The translations under genes were made by a program, and so were the position numbers. 64,000 bases of DNA from Pseudomonas shirazensis (lineage in GTDB: Bacteria > Pseudomonadota > Gammaproteobacteria > Pseudomonadales > Pseudomonadaceae). This document shows positions 52,066 through 60,752 of the stretch, piece after piece. Numbering within the stretch: the first letter of the stretch is position 1; each line of letters starts with the position of its first letter. The notes beneath the pieces are model-generated. The model had not been told where the DNA came from. It worked only from the letters and a program-made list of their open reading frames with translations, and ran no database searches. Where the stretch lies: assembly GCF_014268785.2 (NCBI RefSeq), contig NZ_JABWRD020000003.1, positions 496,001 through 560,000 of the forward strand. The letters are read 5' to 3'.

Positions 52066-52067
52066 AG

Positions 52068-52177
52068 GAGCGGCCTTGTGTCGCGAAAGGCCCGCAAAGC
52101 GGGCCCGGCGATATCGGCGGCGAAGCCAGATCTGGGCCCGCTACGCAGGCCTTTCGCGACACAAGGCCGCTCCTACA
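52068..52177. repeat. REP pair flanking IS copy 2
   Basis: A 24-base unit (52068-52091, GAGCGGCCTTGTGTCGCGAA at its start) is the reverse complement of 52149-52172. Together with 'tgtag' to the left of the IS, they form a BIME in which one REP has been entered and the other (GGCCGCTCCTACA, 52165-52177) remains free. Between them, GGCCCGCAAAGCGGGCC-type internal stems are present. Confidence 0.85.
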
Positions 52178-52522
52178 CAGACCGCGCATCATCGGCAAAC
52201 CACGGCTGTACCCGACAGAAAGCCCTGTCCGTTGCTACCCCTCCAGCCGCCCATGGCGCAATCAGATATGCCATTCACGACATCTGCCGCGATTCGACAT
52301 CGGCTGTCGTGATCGCGCACCTGCGAGGCGGTCTCGCATAATTTCCAGCCGCTCTGGCCCGGTTAAATGGATGTGCATTCGAGCTGGCGCGCTGCTCTGC
52401 AAAGCGTGTAAAACATCCCGCCAAGAGCACACACAATGTGCCTACCCCCTTGTATTCGAAGGAGATTATTTCGCCTACGCCTGCCCGTCCTTCCTTGTGT
52501 CAGCAAAAAGAGAACAAGATCA
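52178..52522. other. Gene-free stretch upstream of gabP
   Basis: 345 bases with no gene that I can support. A GAAGGAG sequence (52458-52464) is not followed by a start codon at the right distance. A sigma-54-like GG/GC arrangement (TGGCGC...TGC near 52385-52401) has the wrong spacing. The gabP promoter is presumably here but cannot be assigned. Confidence 0.5.
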
Positions 52523-53917
52523 ATGAACACCGTGGGATCTGATGGAAGTAACCTCGCGCAAGGGTTCAAACCCCGTCACGTAACGATGCTGTCCATCGCG
52601 GGCATTATCGGAGCGGGGCTCTTCGTCGGCTCCGGTCACGCCATTGCGGCGGCCGGCCCGGCCACCATAATTTCTTATTTCGTCGCCGGCACCCTGGTCG
52701 TGCTGGTGATGCGCATGCTCGGCGAAATGGCCGTTGCGCACCCCGATACCGGCTCCTTTTCAACCTACGCCGACCAGGCCATCGGCCGCTGGGCCGGCTA
52801 CACCATCGGCTGGCTGTACTGGTGGTTCTGGGTGCTGGTAATCCCCATCGAGGCCCTTGCCGCAGGGCATGTTCTCAACGCCTGGTTCCCACAGGTGGAC
52901 AGTTGGATCTTTGCCCTGGCCTCGATCATTCTGCTGGCCGGCACCAACCTGTTCAGCGTGGCCAAGTACGGCGAGTTCGAGTTCTGGTTCGCTATCCTCA
53001 AGGTCGTGGCCATTCTCGGCTTTATCGGGCTGGGCTTTGCTGCGTTGCTGGGCTGGCTGCCCAACCGCGAAGTCAGCGGCCTTAGCACGCTGGTCGACGA
53101 GTACGGCGGCTTCGCACCAAAAGGCTGGTCGGCCGTGATCGGCGCGTTCATCACCGTGATGTTCAGCTTTATCGGCACCGAGGCGGTGACCATCGCCGCC
53201 TCCGAGTCCAGCGACCCATCGCGCAACATCGCCAAGGCCACCCGCTCGGTGATCTGGCGGATCAGCACCTTCTATATCCTGTCGATCTTCGTGATCATCT
53301 CGATCGTGCCGTGGAATGACCCGCAGCTGGCCGTGGTTGGCTCGTACCAGCGGGCGCTGGAAATCATGAACATCCCCAACGCTGCGTTCATGGTCGACTT
53401 CGTGGTGCTGGTCGCCGTGGCCAGTTGCATGAACTCGTCGATCTACATCGCCTCACGGATGATGTATTCGCTGGCCAAACGCGGCGACGCCCCGGCCCTG
53501 CTGAAAAACACCTCCAAGGTCGGCGTACCGCGTGCTGCGGTGTTCGGTAGCACGCTGATCGGCGCAGCGATCGCCATCCTCAACTACTTCGCCCCGGCCG
53601 GCGTGTTCGAGTTTCTGCTGGCCAGTTCCGGCGCCATCGCGCTGCTGGTGTACATGGTCATCGCCATCTCGCAGCTGCGCATGCGCCGCCGCCTGGAGCG
53701 GGAGAACACCGAGCTCAAGTTCCGCATGTGGCTGTTCCCGTACCTGACCTGGCTGGTGATCATCTTCATCGCTGCGGCGTTGAGCGTGATGATGTATACC
53801 CCCGAGCACCGCGCCGAAGTCTCGGCCACCCTGGGCTTGGCGATCATCATCTCGTTCCTCGGCATCATCACCACCCGTGGTCATGCGCAGGCGGTAGGGG
53901 CGCGTTCGCTGGGCTGA
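52523..53917 (+). CDS. gabP: GABA permease GabP
   Basis: Inner-membrane amino-acid/proton symporter of the APC family, 464 residues with 12 membrane segments. It matches E. coli GabP closely: KPRHVTMLSIAGIIGAGLF-like start, MLGEMAVAHPDTGSFSTYAD, GRWAGYTIGWLYWWFWVLVI, and SSIYIASRMMYSLAKRGDAP. The start ATG 52523 lacks a strong ribosome-binding site (AGAGAACAAG). A longer frame from 52436 is not needed. A strong terminator follows. Confidence 0.92.
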   Translation: MNTVGSDGSNLAQGFKPRHVTMLSIAGIIGAGLFVGSGHAIAAAGPATIISYFVAGTLVVLVMRMLGEMAVAHPDTGSFSTYADQAIGRWAGYTIGWLYWWFWVLVIPIEALAAGHVLNAWFPQVDSWIFALASIILLAGTNLFSVAKYGEFEFWFAILKVVAILGFIGLGFAALLGWLPNREVSGLSTLVDEYGGFAPKGWSAVIGAFITVMFSFIGTEAVTIAASESSDPSRNIAKATRSVIWRISTFYILSIFVIISIVPWNDPQLAVVGSYQRALEIMNIPNAAFMVDFVVLVAVASCMNSSIYIASRMMYSLAKRGDAPALLKNTSKVGVPRAAVFGSTLIGAAIAILNYFAPAGVFEFLLASSGAIALLVYMVIAISQLRMRRRLERENTELKFRMWLFPYLTWLVIIFIAAALSVMMYTPEHRAEVSATLGLAIIISFLGIITTRGHAQAVGARSLG

Positions 53918-53976
53918 TGACCGGCGTATTCGAGGCAGTTGCTGCGGGGTGATGAAAGGCGCAACAAGTCGGTGGC

Positions 53977-54004
53977 AGTGATGTATCCGTGCCATCACTT
54001 TTTT
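53977..54004 (+). terminator. Rho-independent terminator after gabP
   Basis: Stem AGTGATG (53977-53983) with CATCACT (53993-53999), a 9-base loop, and a run of six Ts. It separates gabP from the secretion cluster. Confidence 0.8.
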
Positions 54005-54044
54005 CGTACACTCCGCGCACTGAGTTCGCAACGGAGTGCGCAAG

Positions 54045-54827
54045 ATGCGTCGTGGTGCCGGGTTGGCCGTGGTGATGAGTCTGTTTTACCTGTCGCCGAC
54101 GTTCGCCAGTGAACCTGCTGGCGATCCGTTGCTGGATGCGCCGCAGGCCTCGGCGCAAGCGCCCACGCAGAGCGCCCGTGGCGTGCTCAGGGCGCGCGAC
54201 CAGGCGGTGCTGTCGAGCGAACTGGCTGGGCGCATCGTCGAGATGCCTTACGGCGACGGTGAAGCATTCCAGAAGGGCAGTGTGCTGGCGCGCTTCGATT
54301 GCAGCGCCTATCAGGCCCAGCTCAATGCCGCTCAGGCCGCCGTGCGCGCCGCCCGCGAAGAACTCAATCACAACAAGCAACTGGCCGCGCTGAAGTCGGT
54401 CGGCCAGTTTGCCGTGTCGTTGGCCGAAGCCAAGCAAGCGCAGGCGCAGGCCGAGGCGCAGGTCTACCAGGTGCAGGTCAAACGTTGCGTGATCACCGCG
54501 CCGTTCGATGGCCGGGTAGTGCAGCGCCGCGCCCAGCCGCACGAAAGCGTCGCCAGCGGCACGCCGCTACTGGAAGTGGTCGACAACCGCTCGCTGGAAA
54601 TTCAGTTGTTGGTGCCTTCGCGCTGGCTCGGCCGGCTCAAGCCTGGGCAAGCCTTTGAATTCGTCCCGGATGAAACCGGCCAGCCACTGCAGGCTCAGGT
54701 CAAGCGGGTTGGCGCGCGCATCGATGAAGGCAGCCAGACCTTGCTGCTGATCGGCACGTTGCCGCAACAAGCCCCCGGGTTGCTGGCAGGCATGAGCGGT
54801 TCGGCGCACTTCGCGGAGCTGCAATGA
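54045..54827 (+). CDS. HlyD/RND-type periplasmic adaptor protein
   Basis: A 260-residue exported membrane-fusion protein. ATG 54045 follows GGAG with 8-base spacing; a GTG 9 bases earlier is less likely. A signal peptide (about 1-24, ending TFAS) precedes a biotinyl-lipoyl-like hairpin: RGVLRARDQAVLSSELAGRI and CVITAPFDGRVVQRRAQPHE split by an alpha-helical coiled coil (about 90-150). It is shorter than typical HlyD or AcrA. Its stop overlaps the next gene by 4 bases, and the first three genes here overlap each other, so they are likely one operon. It probably bridges an inner-membrane pump and an outer-membrane channel. Confidence 0.85.
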   Translation: MRRGAGLAVVMSLFYLSPTFASEPAGDPLLDAPQASAQAPTQSARGVLRARDQAVLSSELAGRIVEMPYGDGEAFQKGSVLARFDCSAYQAQLNAAQAAVRAAREELNHNKQLAALKSVGQFAVSLAEAKQAQAQAEAQVYQVQVKRCVITAPFDGRVVQRRAQPHESVASGTPLLEVVDNRSLEIQLLVPSRWLGRLKPGQAFEFVPDETGQPLQAQVKRVGARIDEGSQTLLLIGTLPQQAPGLLAGMSGSAHFAELQ

Positions 54828-56137
54828 CCGCGGCGGCGGGCGGCGCTGTCGAGCGCGCGTTCGCTGTATTTCTCGGCTTGCAGCGCCAGGCCCGGCAGGC
54901 GGCCACGGCCGAGCAGCTGGGCTTCACCATGGTCAACGATGGCCAGGCCTTGTTTGGTTTTCGCCATGCCGCGCTGTTGATCGCGGGCAAGGTGCAGGCG
55001 CTGACCGGCATCAGCGTGGTCGAGGCCAATGCGCCGTTCGTGGCGTTCGTCGAGCGCGCTGCCGCCCGCTTGCACAGCCGGGGCGCCGAGGCCGGGCCGG
55101 TCGATCCCACCGAGCTGGACGAGCAGACCGTCGGCGAGTGGCAGGCGCTGTCAGCCGCCCACGCCTGCTGGTTACCGCTGAACGACCGCGAGGGGGAAAC
55201 CTTCGGTGGCCTGTGGCTGGCCCGCGAGCAGTCCTTCAGCGAGGCCGAGCTGACCTTGCTCGGGCAACTGGCCGAGACATACGCGCATGCCTGGTTGGCG
55301 TTGCGCCCGGGCAAGCCGTGGCGGCTGCGCTGGCCACGGCGGCGCATTGCCATGGTGCTTGGCGCAGCTTTGCTGATGCTACTGGTACCGGTGCGCCAGG
55401 CCGTGCTGGCCCCCGCTGAAGTGGTGCCGTTGGGCGGCCGTGTGGTGGCCGCGCCGCTGGATGGGGTGGTGGCCGAGATCCGGGTCAAGCCCAACCAGCG
55501 GGTGGAGGCGGGCGAGCTGTTGGTGCGGCTCGACGCTACCACCCTCAAGGCCCAGGCCGATGTCGCCGAGCGCTCGCTGGGCGTGGCCGAGGCTGAACTC
55601 AAGGCCAGCACCCAGCGTGCGTTCTCCGATGCGCAGTCCAATGCCCGCCTCGATCTGCTCGCCGCGCGGGTAGAGCAGAAACGCGCCGAGCTCGACTATG
55701 CCCGGCAGCTGCTGGCGCGCAGCGAGATTCGCGCCGAACGCGCCGGCATTGCAGTATTTGCCGATGCCGAGCGCTGGACCGGCAAACCGGTGCAGACCGG
55801 TGAGCGATTGATGCAAATTGCCGACCCCAACCAGGCACAACTGCGCATGGAGCTACCGGTGGGCGATGCCATCGCCTTGCAGCCCGGCGCCGAAGTGGCG
55901 TTGTTTCTCGACAGCGACCCGTTGCAGCGCCACGTCGCGAGCCTTGAACGTGCAGCCTATGAAGCGCAACTGACGGCCGCCGGGCAACTGGCCTACCGCC
56001 TGGACGCCAGCTTTACCGAGCCGCCGCCGCGAATCGGCTTGCGCGGCACCGCCAAGCTTTACGGCGCGCGGGCGCCGCTGGTGTATTACCTGCTGCGTAA
56101 GCCGTTGGCGGCGCTGCGCCAAGGGCTGGGCGTGTAA
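54824..56137 (+). CDS. GAF-domain/HlyD-like fusion membrane protein
   Basis: A 437-residue protein. An N-terminal cytosolic GAF-like domain (about 20-165: WLPLNDREGETFGGLWLARE, SEAELTLLGQLAETYAHAW) precedes one membrane segment (about 175-195, IAMVLGAALLMLLVPVRQA). HlyD-like lipoyl and coiled-coil parts follow (about 200-380: VVAAPLDGVVAEIRVKPNQRV, then LLAARVEQKRAELDYA). The fusion of a sensor-type domain to an adaptor is unusual. It starts within the end of the previous gene (ATGA) and overlaps the next by 1 base. I infer that the GAF part senses or gates export. Confidence 0.82.
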   Translation: MTAAAGGAVERAFAVFLGLQRQARQAATAEQLGFTMVNDGQALFGFRHAALLIAGKVQALTGISVVEANAPFVAFVERAAARLHSRGAEAGPVDPTELDEQTVGEWQALSAAHACWLPLNDREGETFGGLWLAREQSFSEAELTLLGQLAETYAHAWLALRPGKPWRLRWPRRRIAMVLGAALLMLLVPVRQAVLAPAEVVPLGGRVVAAPLDGVVAEIRVKPNQRVEAGELLVRLDATTLKAQADVAERSLGVAEAELKASTQRAFSDAQSNARLDLLAARVEQKRAELDYARQLLARSEIRAERAGIAVFADAERWTGKPVQTGERLMQIADPNQAQLRMELPVGDAIALQPGAEVALFLDSDPLQRHVASLERAAYEAQLTAAGQLAYRLDASFTEPPPRIGLRGTAKLYGARAPLVYYLLRKPLAALRQGLGV

Positions 56138-58230
56138 TGCTGCCGGCGCTGCGGGCTGACCTGCACTTGTCTCCGGCTGCTGCGGCATTCGATGGCGCCC
56201 CGCAATGGACCCTGGCCGACCCGTTGCGCGGGCGCTACTTCAAATTGGGTGGCTCGGCGGTGCGGCTGCTGCGGCACTGGGCGCTGGGTGATCCAGAACA
56301 GGTGCTGGCGGCGGCCAACGCCGAACCCGGCGTACCGCTGCAGGACACCGTGCTGGAAGAGTTGCTGACGTTTCTCAGCCAGCACGACCTGATCGCCGCG
56401 CTCGACCCGCGCCAGCGCGCCAGCTATGGCCTCAAGGCGGCCGGCAGCCGGCAGAGCCTGGGCACCCGGGTGCTGCATCAGTACCTGTTTTTCCGCATCC
56501 CACTGTGGCGCCCGGATGCCTTTCTCAACCGCGCCTGGCCAGTGCTTGAGCGCAACGGCGGCTGGATCCTGCGCTATTGCCTGCCGCTGTTGTTCATCCT
56601 CGGCCTGTTTCTGGTGATGCGTGACTGGTCGCGGTTTATCGCGACCTTCCCGCACCTGTTCAGCTTTGGCGGCGTACTGGCGTTTGGCGTGGCGCTGACG
56701 TTCGCCAAGCTGCTGCATGAATTCGGTCACGCATTCATGGCCAAGCGCGCCGGCTGCCGGGTGCAGAGCATGGGCCTGGCGTTCATGGTGCTGTTGCCGA
56801 TGTTCTATACCGATGTCAGCGATGCCTGGCGAGTCAGTGACCGCCGCTCGCGGCTGCTGATCGATGCCGGCGGGGTGTTCGCCGAGCTGGTGCTGGCGGT
56901 ACTGGCCCTGCTGGCCTGGTCACTGCTGCCGGACGGGCCGGCGCGTACGGCGGCTTTCATGCTGGCGACGGCCACCTGGGTAACCACCTTGCTGATCAAC
57001 CTGAACCCGTTCATGCGCTTTGATGGTTACTTCCTGGTCAGCGACCTGTGGGGTGTGGAGAACTTGCAGAACCGCTCGTTCGCCTTGTGCCGCTGGCACC
57101 TGCGCGAGGCCCTGTTCGGCTACGGCGACCCAGCGCCGGAGCCTTGGCCAGCGCTGATGCGCCGACGTTTGTTGGTATGGGGCTACTGCTCATGGGTCTG
57201 GCGCGCGGTGCTGTTTTTTGGCATCGCGCTGGCGGTCTACCACCTGTTCTTCAAGGTGCTGGGAGTGTTTTTGATGGTGGTGGAGCTGGTCTGGTTCATC
57301 GGCCTGCCGGTGTACAAAGAGCTGTGCCACTGGTGGCAGCGGCGGGCACAGGCGAACCCGCACAAGCTGTTCTGGCTCGGCGCTGGCGTGCTGCTGGTGC
57401 TGGCGGTGCTGTTGTTGCCGTGGCGCACCGCGGTCGAGGTGCCGGCGCTGCTCGAGGCCTCGCGCACGTCGGACTTGCACGCGCCGGTCGCGGCCCGCCT
57501 GAAGGCGCTGCATGTGCAGGATGCGCAGGTGGTCAGCCAGGGTCAGTTGCTGCTGGAACTGGACTCGCCCGACCTGGATTCGCGGCAGCTGATCGTGCGC
57601 CGTGAGATCGAGATTCTGCAGTTGCTGTCACGCCGACAGGCAAGCCGCAGCGAAACCGCCGGTGATGCGGGCATTCTGGAGCAGCAGTTGGCCGAGGCCG
57701 TCGCCGAGTACCGCGGCCTGGCGGCCCAGCGCGAGCGCCTGCAGATCCGCGCCCCGCAAGCGGGGGTAATGCGCGACCTGCCGCCTGAGTTGACGCCCGG
57801 GCTGTGGCTCAGCCCGAGCCAGACCCTCGGCCGAATCGTCGAGCCTGGCGTGCGCTTGCGGGGTTATCTGGCCGAAGCCTCGCTGTGGCGGGTCGCGCCT
57901 GGCAGCCATGGGCGCTTCATCGCCGATGATCCGGCGCGGACGGCAGTCGAGGTGCGTCTGGACACAATCGACGCCACTGGCGTTAGGTATGTCGAGCTTG
58001 AAGCGCTGACCTCCGATCATCACGGCCCGATTGCCGTGCGCCGCGACGCTCAGCACCGCGCCGAGCCGGTCCAGGCCCAATATGGCGTGCGCCTGAGCCC
58101 GCTGAGTGACATAGCGGAAGTCGACCAGCCACGGCGCGGCGTGGTGGTGCTGGAGGGCGCTGGCGAGTCGTTGCTCGGTGGCCTGTGGCGACGTCTGGCA
58201 GCGCTGGGCGTGCGCGAAAGCGGTTTCTAG
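56137..58230 (+). CDS. PqqD-like / M50 site-2-protease / HlyD fusion membrane protein
   Basis: A 697-residue inner-membrane protein. The N-terminal region (about 20-90, LRGRYFKLGGSAVRLLRHW...LTFLSQHDLIA) looks like a PqqD-type winged helix. Multiple membrane segments (about 140-420) contain the M50 zinc site H194-E-F-G-H198 and the second motif N290-P...D296-G-Y. A C-terminal HlyD part (about 440-600, SDLHAPVAARLKALHVQDAQVV, ERLQIRAPQAGVM) follows. This resembles 'putative peptide zinc metalloprotease' proteins of export clusters. It overlaps the preceding gene by 1 base. It may cut and guide an exported substrate. Confidence 0.82.
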   Translation: MLPALRADLHLSPAAAAFDGAPQWTLADPLRGRYFKLGGSAVRLLRHWALGDPEQVLAAANAEPGVPLQDTVLEELLTFLSQHDLIAALDPRQRASYGLKAAGSRQSLGTRVLHQYLFFRIPLWRPDAFLNRAWPVLERNGGWILRYCLPLLFILGLFLVMRDWSRFIATFPHLFSFGGVLAFGVALTFAKLLHEFGHAFMAKRAGCRVQSMGLAFMVLLPMFYTDVSDAWRVSDRRSRLLIDAGGVFAELVLAVLALLAWSLLPDGPARTAAFMLATATWVTTLLINLNPFMRFDGYFLVSDLWGVENLQNRSFALCRWHLREALFGYGDPAPEPWPALMRRRLLVWGYCSWVWRAVLFFGIALAVYHLFFKVLGVFLMVVELVWFIGLPVYKELCHWWQRRAQANPHKLFWLGAGVLLVLAVLLLPWRTAVEVPALLEASRTSDLHAPVAARLKALHVQDAQVVSQGQLLLELDSPDLDSRQLIVRREIEILQLLSRRQASRSETAGDAGILEQQLAEAVAEYRGLAAQRERLQIRAPQAGVMRDLPPELTPGLWLSPSQTLGRIVEPGVRLRGYLAEASLWRVAPGSHGRFIADDPARTAVEVRLDTIDATGVRYVELEALTSDHHGPIAVRRDAQHRAEPVQAQYGVRLSPLSDIAEVDQPRRGVVVLEGAGESLLGGLWRRLAALGVRESGF

Positions 58231-58257
58231 AGTTGTGCTCAACGGTAAGGAGTGACC

Positions 58258-59058
58258 ATGCCTGAAGTCCCGCTGCCCCTGTGTTCGCGGTTGCCGCTGG
58301 CGGTAGATCTGGCGGCGCTGTTGCAGGCCCTGGCGCGAGTCGACAGTGGCCTCTGGCGAGGCCACTTCAACACCGCTTATCACCAGGGCGACTGGAGTGG
58401 CATCGACCTGATCGCCGCCGCCGATGCGCACCTGCCGCTGGCGCCCGGTGCCGGTGCGCCGGTGCAGCAGCAGACCTGGCAGCACGAGCCCGCCTGGCAT
58501 AGCCTGCGCGAAAGCCTGGGCAGTGATTTGCGCGCGGCGCGGTTGCTGCGCCTGGGGCCGGGCGCGCGGATTCATGAGCACCGCGACCCCGACCTCGGGC
58601 GCCCGGGCGGCTGCCTGCGCCTGCACGTGCCGTTGCTCAGCCCGGCCGGGGTGGAGTTTCTGGTGGATGACCAGCAGGTGCCGATGCAGCCTGGTGAATG
58701 CTGGTTCCTCGACCTGTCGCGGCCGCATCGGGTCGACAACTGCAGCGAGGCCGAGCGGATCAATCTGGTCCTCGACTGCGAGCCAACGCCGGCCTTGCTC
58801 AGCCTGATCGAGCAAGGCCTTGAGCAAACTCCGCAGTTGCAGGCGAGTCGCGCCGGGCAAGCCTTTGCCCAGTTCAGGCTGTTGCTGACGGCGCGGCCCG
58901 AGCTGGCCGCGAGCCTGCAGGCGCTGACCGAGCCGCAGGCATTCATCGAGCACACCCGGCAGATGGGCGCCGCAGCGGGCCTGTATTTCGCCGAGGCAGA
59001 CGTGCGCAGCGCGATGCGCCAAGGCAAACAAGCATGGAACGACCAATGGCGAGTGTGA
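58258..59058 (+). CDS. Aspartyl/asparaginyl beta-hydroxylase-like (2OG-Fe) protein
   Basis: A 266-residue cytosolic protein of the AspH family. Probable iron ligands are H106/H108 and H157 (IHEHRD...RPHRVDN) with R121 (CLRLHVPL) for 2-oxoglutarate. The preceding loop GPGARIHEHRDPD and following LSPAGVEFLVDD fit the cupin fold. ATG 58258 follows AAGGAG. Homologues hydroxylate Asp/Asn side chains of proteins. The target may be a secreted protein from this cluster; this is inference. It overlaps the next gene by 25 bases. Confidence 0.85.
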   Translation: MPEVPLPLCSRLPLAVDLAALLQALARVDSGLWRGHFNTAYHQGDWSGIDLIAAADAHLPLAPGAGAPVQQQTWQHEPAWHSLRESLGSDLRAARLLRLGPGARIHEHRDPDLGRPGGCLRLHVPLLSPAGVEFLVDDQQVPMQPGECWFLDLSRPHRVDNCSEAERINLVLDCEPTPALLSLIEQGLEQTPQLQASRAGQAFAQFRLLLTARPELAASLQALTEPQAFIEHTRQMGAAAGLYFAEADVRSAMRQGKQAWNDQWRV

Positions 59059-60029
59059 CCCCCGAGCTGGATTTTACCGGCTGGCTGCCGATCCGCAGTT
59101 GGCAGCGCGCTGGCGAGTGGCGGGTTGACTGGTGCTGGTTTGGCCAGCAGCGCCTGACCAGGCCGTTTCTGCGGGACGACGTCGATGCCGCGCTGCGCCT
59201 GCCGTTCAACCAGGCGTTTCGCCGCGAAACCGGCCTCCAGGCGTTGCTCGACTGGCAGCAGCGCTGCCCGGGCATCGGTCCCAGCGCGCTGGTGTTTCAT
59301 GCCTCGCGGTGTGGCTCGACGCTGATCGCACAACTGCTGGCGGGGCTTGAGCGCAACATCGTGCTGTCCGAGCCGCCACCGCTGGACAACCTGCTGCGCG
59401 CGCATCTTGTGGATGCCGGCGCCAGCGCCTGGCAGCCGCGCGCGGTGTCGGCGTTGTTGTCTGCCTATGGCCAGCGCCGCCGGGGCGACGAGCAGCAGTT
59501 GCTGATCAAGCTGGATGCCTGGAATGTGTTCGAGGGCGCGCAACTGTGCACGTTGTACCCAGACACGCCACGGATTTTTCTCTACCGCGACCCCTTGGAA
59601 ATCGTCGTTTCGCAGATGCGTCAGGCCGGCATGCAGCGGGTGCCAGGCCTGCTCGGCGTGACCGTGCTGGATCAACTGCTACCGGACGCAGCGGGCATGG
59701 ACCCGCTGCAGTACACCTGCCGGATGATCGCCGAAGTGCTGCGCGCGGGCCTTGAGCTGTGCCAGCGCCACGGTGCGGTCGCGGTCAACTACAACGAGCT
59801 GCCGCACGCCTGTTGGGGGCGACTCGCGCCGCTGTTCGCGGTCACTGCCGAGGACCACGCGCAGTTGCAGCAGACTGCCGCATTCGATGCCAAGCAGCCG
59901 TACATGGCCTTCGCGGCGGACAGCCAGCGCAAGCGGGATGACGCCAGCCCCGAGGTACGTCAGGCGGTCACTCGCTGGGCCGCTGATGCGTATATTTCCT
60001 TGGAATCCATTCGCTTGCAGCGCAGCTGA
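59034..60029 (+). CDS. Sulfotransferase-like protein
   Basis: A 331-residue P-loop protein. The 5'-phosphosulfate-binding-like loop is HASRCGSTLIAQLL (SRCGST at residues 91-96), and a 3'-phosphate-binding-like segment reads FLYRDPLEIVVSQMRQ. These are the two hallmarks of PAPS-dependent sulfotransferases. The start could also be ATG 59046. It overlaps the AspH-like gene. By analogy with the RaxST sulfotransferase of Xanthomonas, it may sulfate an exported protein, but the acceptor is unknown. Confidence 0.8.
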   Translation: MERPMASVTPELDFTGWLPIRSWQRAGEWRVDWCWFGQQRLTRPFLRDDVDAALRLPFNQAFRRETGLQALLDWQQRCPGIGPSALVFHASRCGSTLIAQLLAGLERNIVLSEPPPLDNLLRAHLVDAGASAWQPRAVSALLSAYGQRRRGDEQQLLIKLDAWNVFEGAQLCTLYPDTPRIFLYRDPLEIVVSQMRQAGMQRVPGLLGVTVLDQLLPDAAGMDPLQYTCRMIAEVLRAGLELCQRHGAVAVNYNELPHACWGRLAPLFAVTAEDHAQLQQTAAFDAKQPYMAFAADSQRKRDDASPEVRQAVTRWAADAYISLESIRLQRS

Positions 60030-60202
60030 AGCAAGGTGTCAAAAAGGCCTCAAACAGGCGTTTGATAAAATAGTGGCATTTGGCTTCTTCTGCGCTAGCA
60101 GGCGGGCTGGCAGTTCGGCTACGCTGCCGCCCATATTGTCTGACAGTCCATCATGGAAGCGCGCCCCGGCTTGGGGAAACATTGCACGGAAGCAATCCCG
60201 CC

Positions 60203-60691
60203 ATGTCATCGCCCGAGGTTTCTCTTCGTCCGTGTGTGGACGCCGACCTGGCGTTCCTGAGTGCTCTGTACGCGCGCACCCGCTCGGCTGAAATGGCTCA
60301 GTTGGGCTGGCCAGCGGCTGCGGTCGAGGCCTTTGTGGCCCAGCAGTTCGCGGCTCAGCAACAGCATTACCAAACCCACTATGAGGACGCCCGGCAATTG
60401 ATCATCGAGTCGGCTGGCGAACCTGTCGGCCGCGCCTATCTGCACTGGAGCGCAGCCCAGCTGCACATCATCGACATCAGTTTGCTCCCTGCCTGGCAAG
60501 GGCAGGGTATCGGTACCCGCCTGCTCGGCCAATGGCTGGCCCGCGCCGATGCCAGCGGCTTGCTCGTCAGCCTGCAAGTGCTGGCCGGCAATCCGGCACA
60601 GCGGCTGTACCTGCGTCACGGTTTTCAAGCGAGCGCGGATGACGGCTTGTATCTGCACATGCAGCGCCAACCTTTGCTCAGCGCAGCGTAA
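60203..60691 (+). CDS. GNAT N-acetyltransferase in the export cluster
   Basis: A 162-residue acetyltransferase. The acetyl-CoA loop is LPAWQGQGIGTRLLGQWLARA (cut at residue about 95-115), and the C-terminal part has AQRLYLRHGFQ. ATG 60203 gives MSSPEVSLRPCVDAD; a longer frame from 60080 is not supported. The 173 bases before it hold no gene and may contain a promoter. It may modify the neighbouring secreted proteins. Confidence 0.85.
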   Translation: MSSPEVSLRPCVDADLAFLSALYARTRSAEMAQLGWPAAAVEAFVAQQFAAQQQHYQTHYEDARQLIIESAGEPVGRAYLHWSAAQLHIIDISLLPAWQGQGIGTRLLGQWLARADASGLLVSLQVLAGNPAQRLYLRHGFQASADDGLYLHMQRQPLLSAA

Positions 60692-60752
60692 GTAATCATT
60701 TTTTGCGGGCCATTTGGCTCGGGTTTTCAGTGCAGTCAAAGGAGCGCAGTAG

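Larger units (their letters stand above)
50843..52067 (-). mobile_element. IS110-family insertion sequence, copy 2
   Basis: The second 1225-bp copy lies 20,133 bases after the first in the same orientation, differing by one base (position 51049). The junctions are again in a REP: 'ttttgtag' on the left and 'gagcggccttgtg' on the right. The element sits between gudD and gabP and interrupts neither. Its short interval from gudD (37 bases) may bring the gudD transcript into the element. Confidence 0.92.

Noticed and set aside
30710..52067. Composite transposon carrying 19 kb of cargo
   Set aside because: The enclosed genes follow conserved Pseudomonas order in part (cation facilitator, hrpB, rhlE) and IS110 elements do not usually mobilise as composites.
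52385..52401. Sigma-54 promoter upstream of gabP
   Set aside because: The GG and GC elements are separated by 11 bases instead of 10 and the flanking bases fit poorly.
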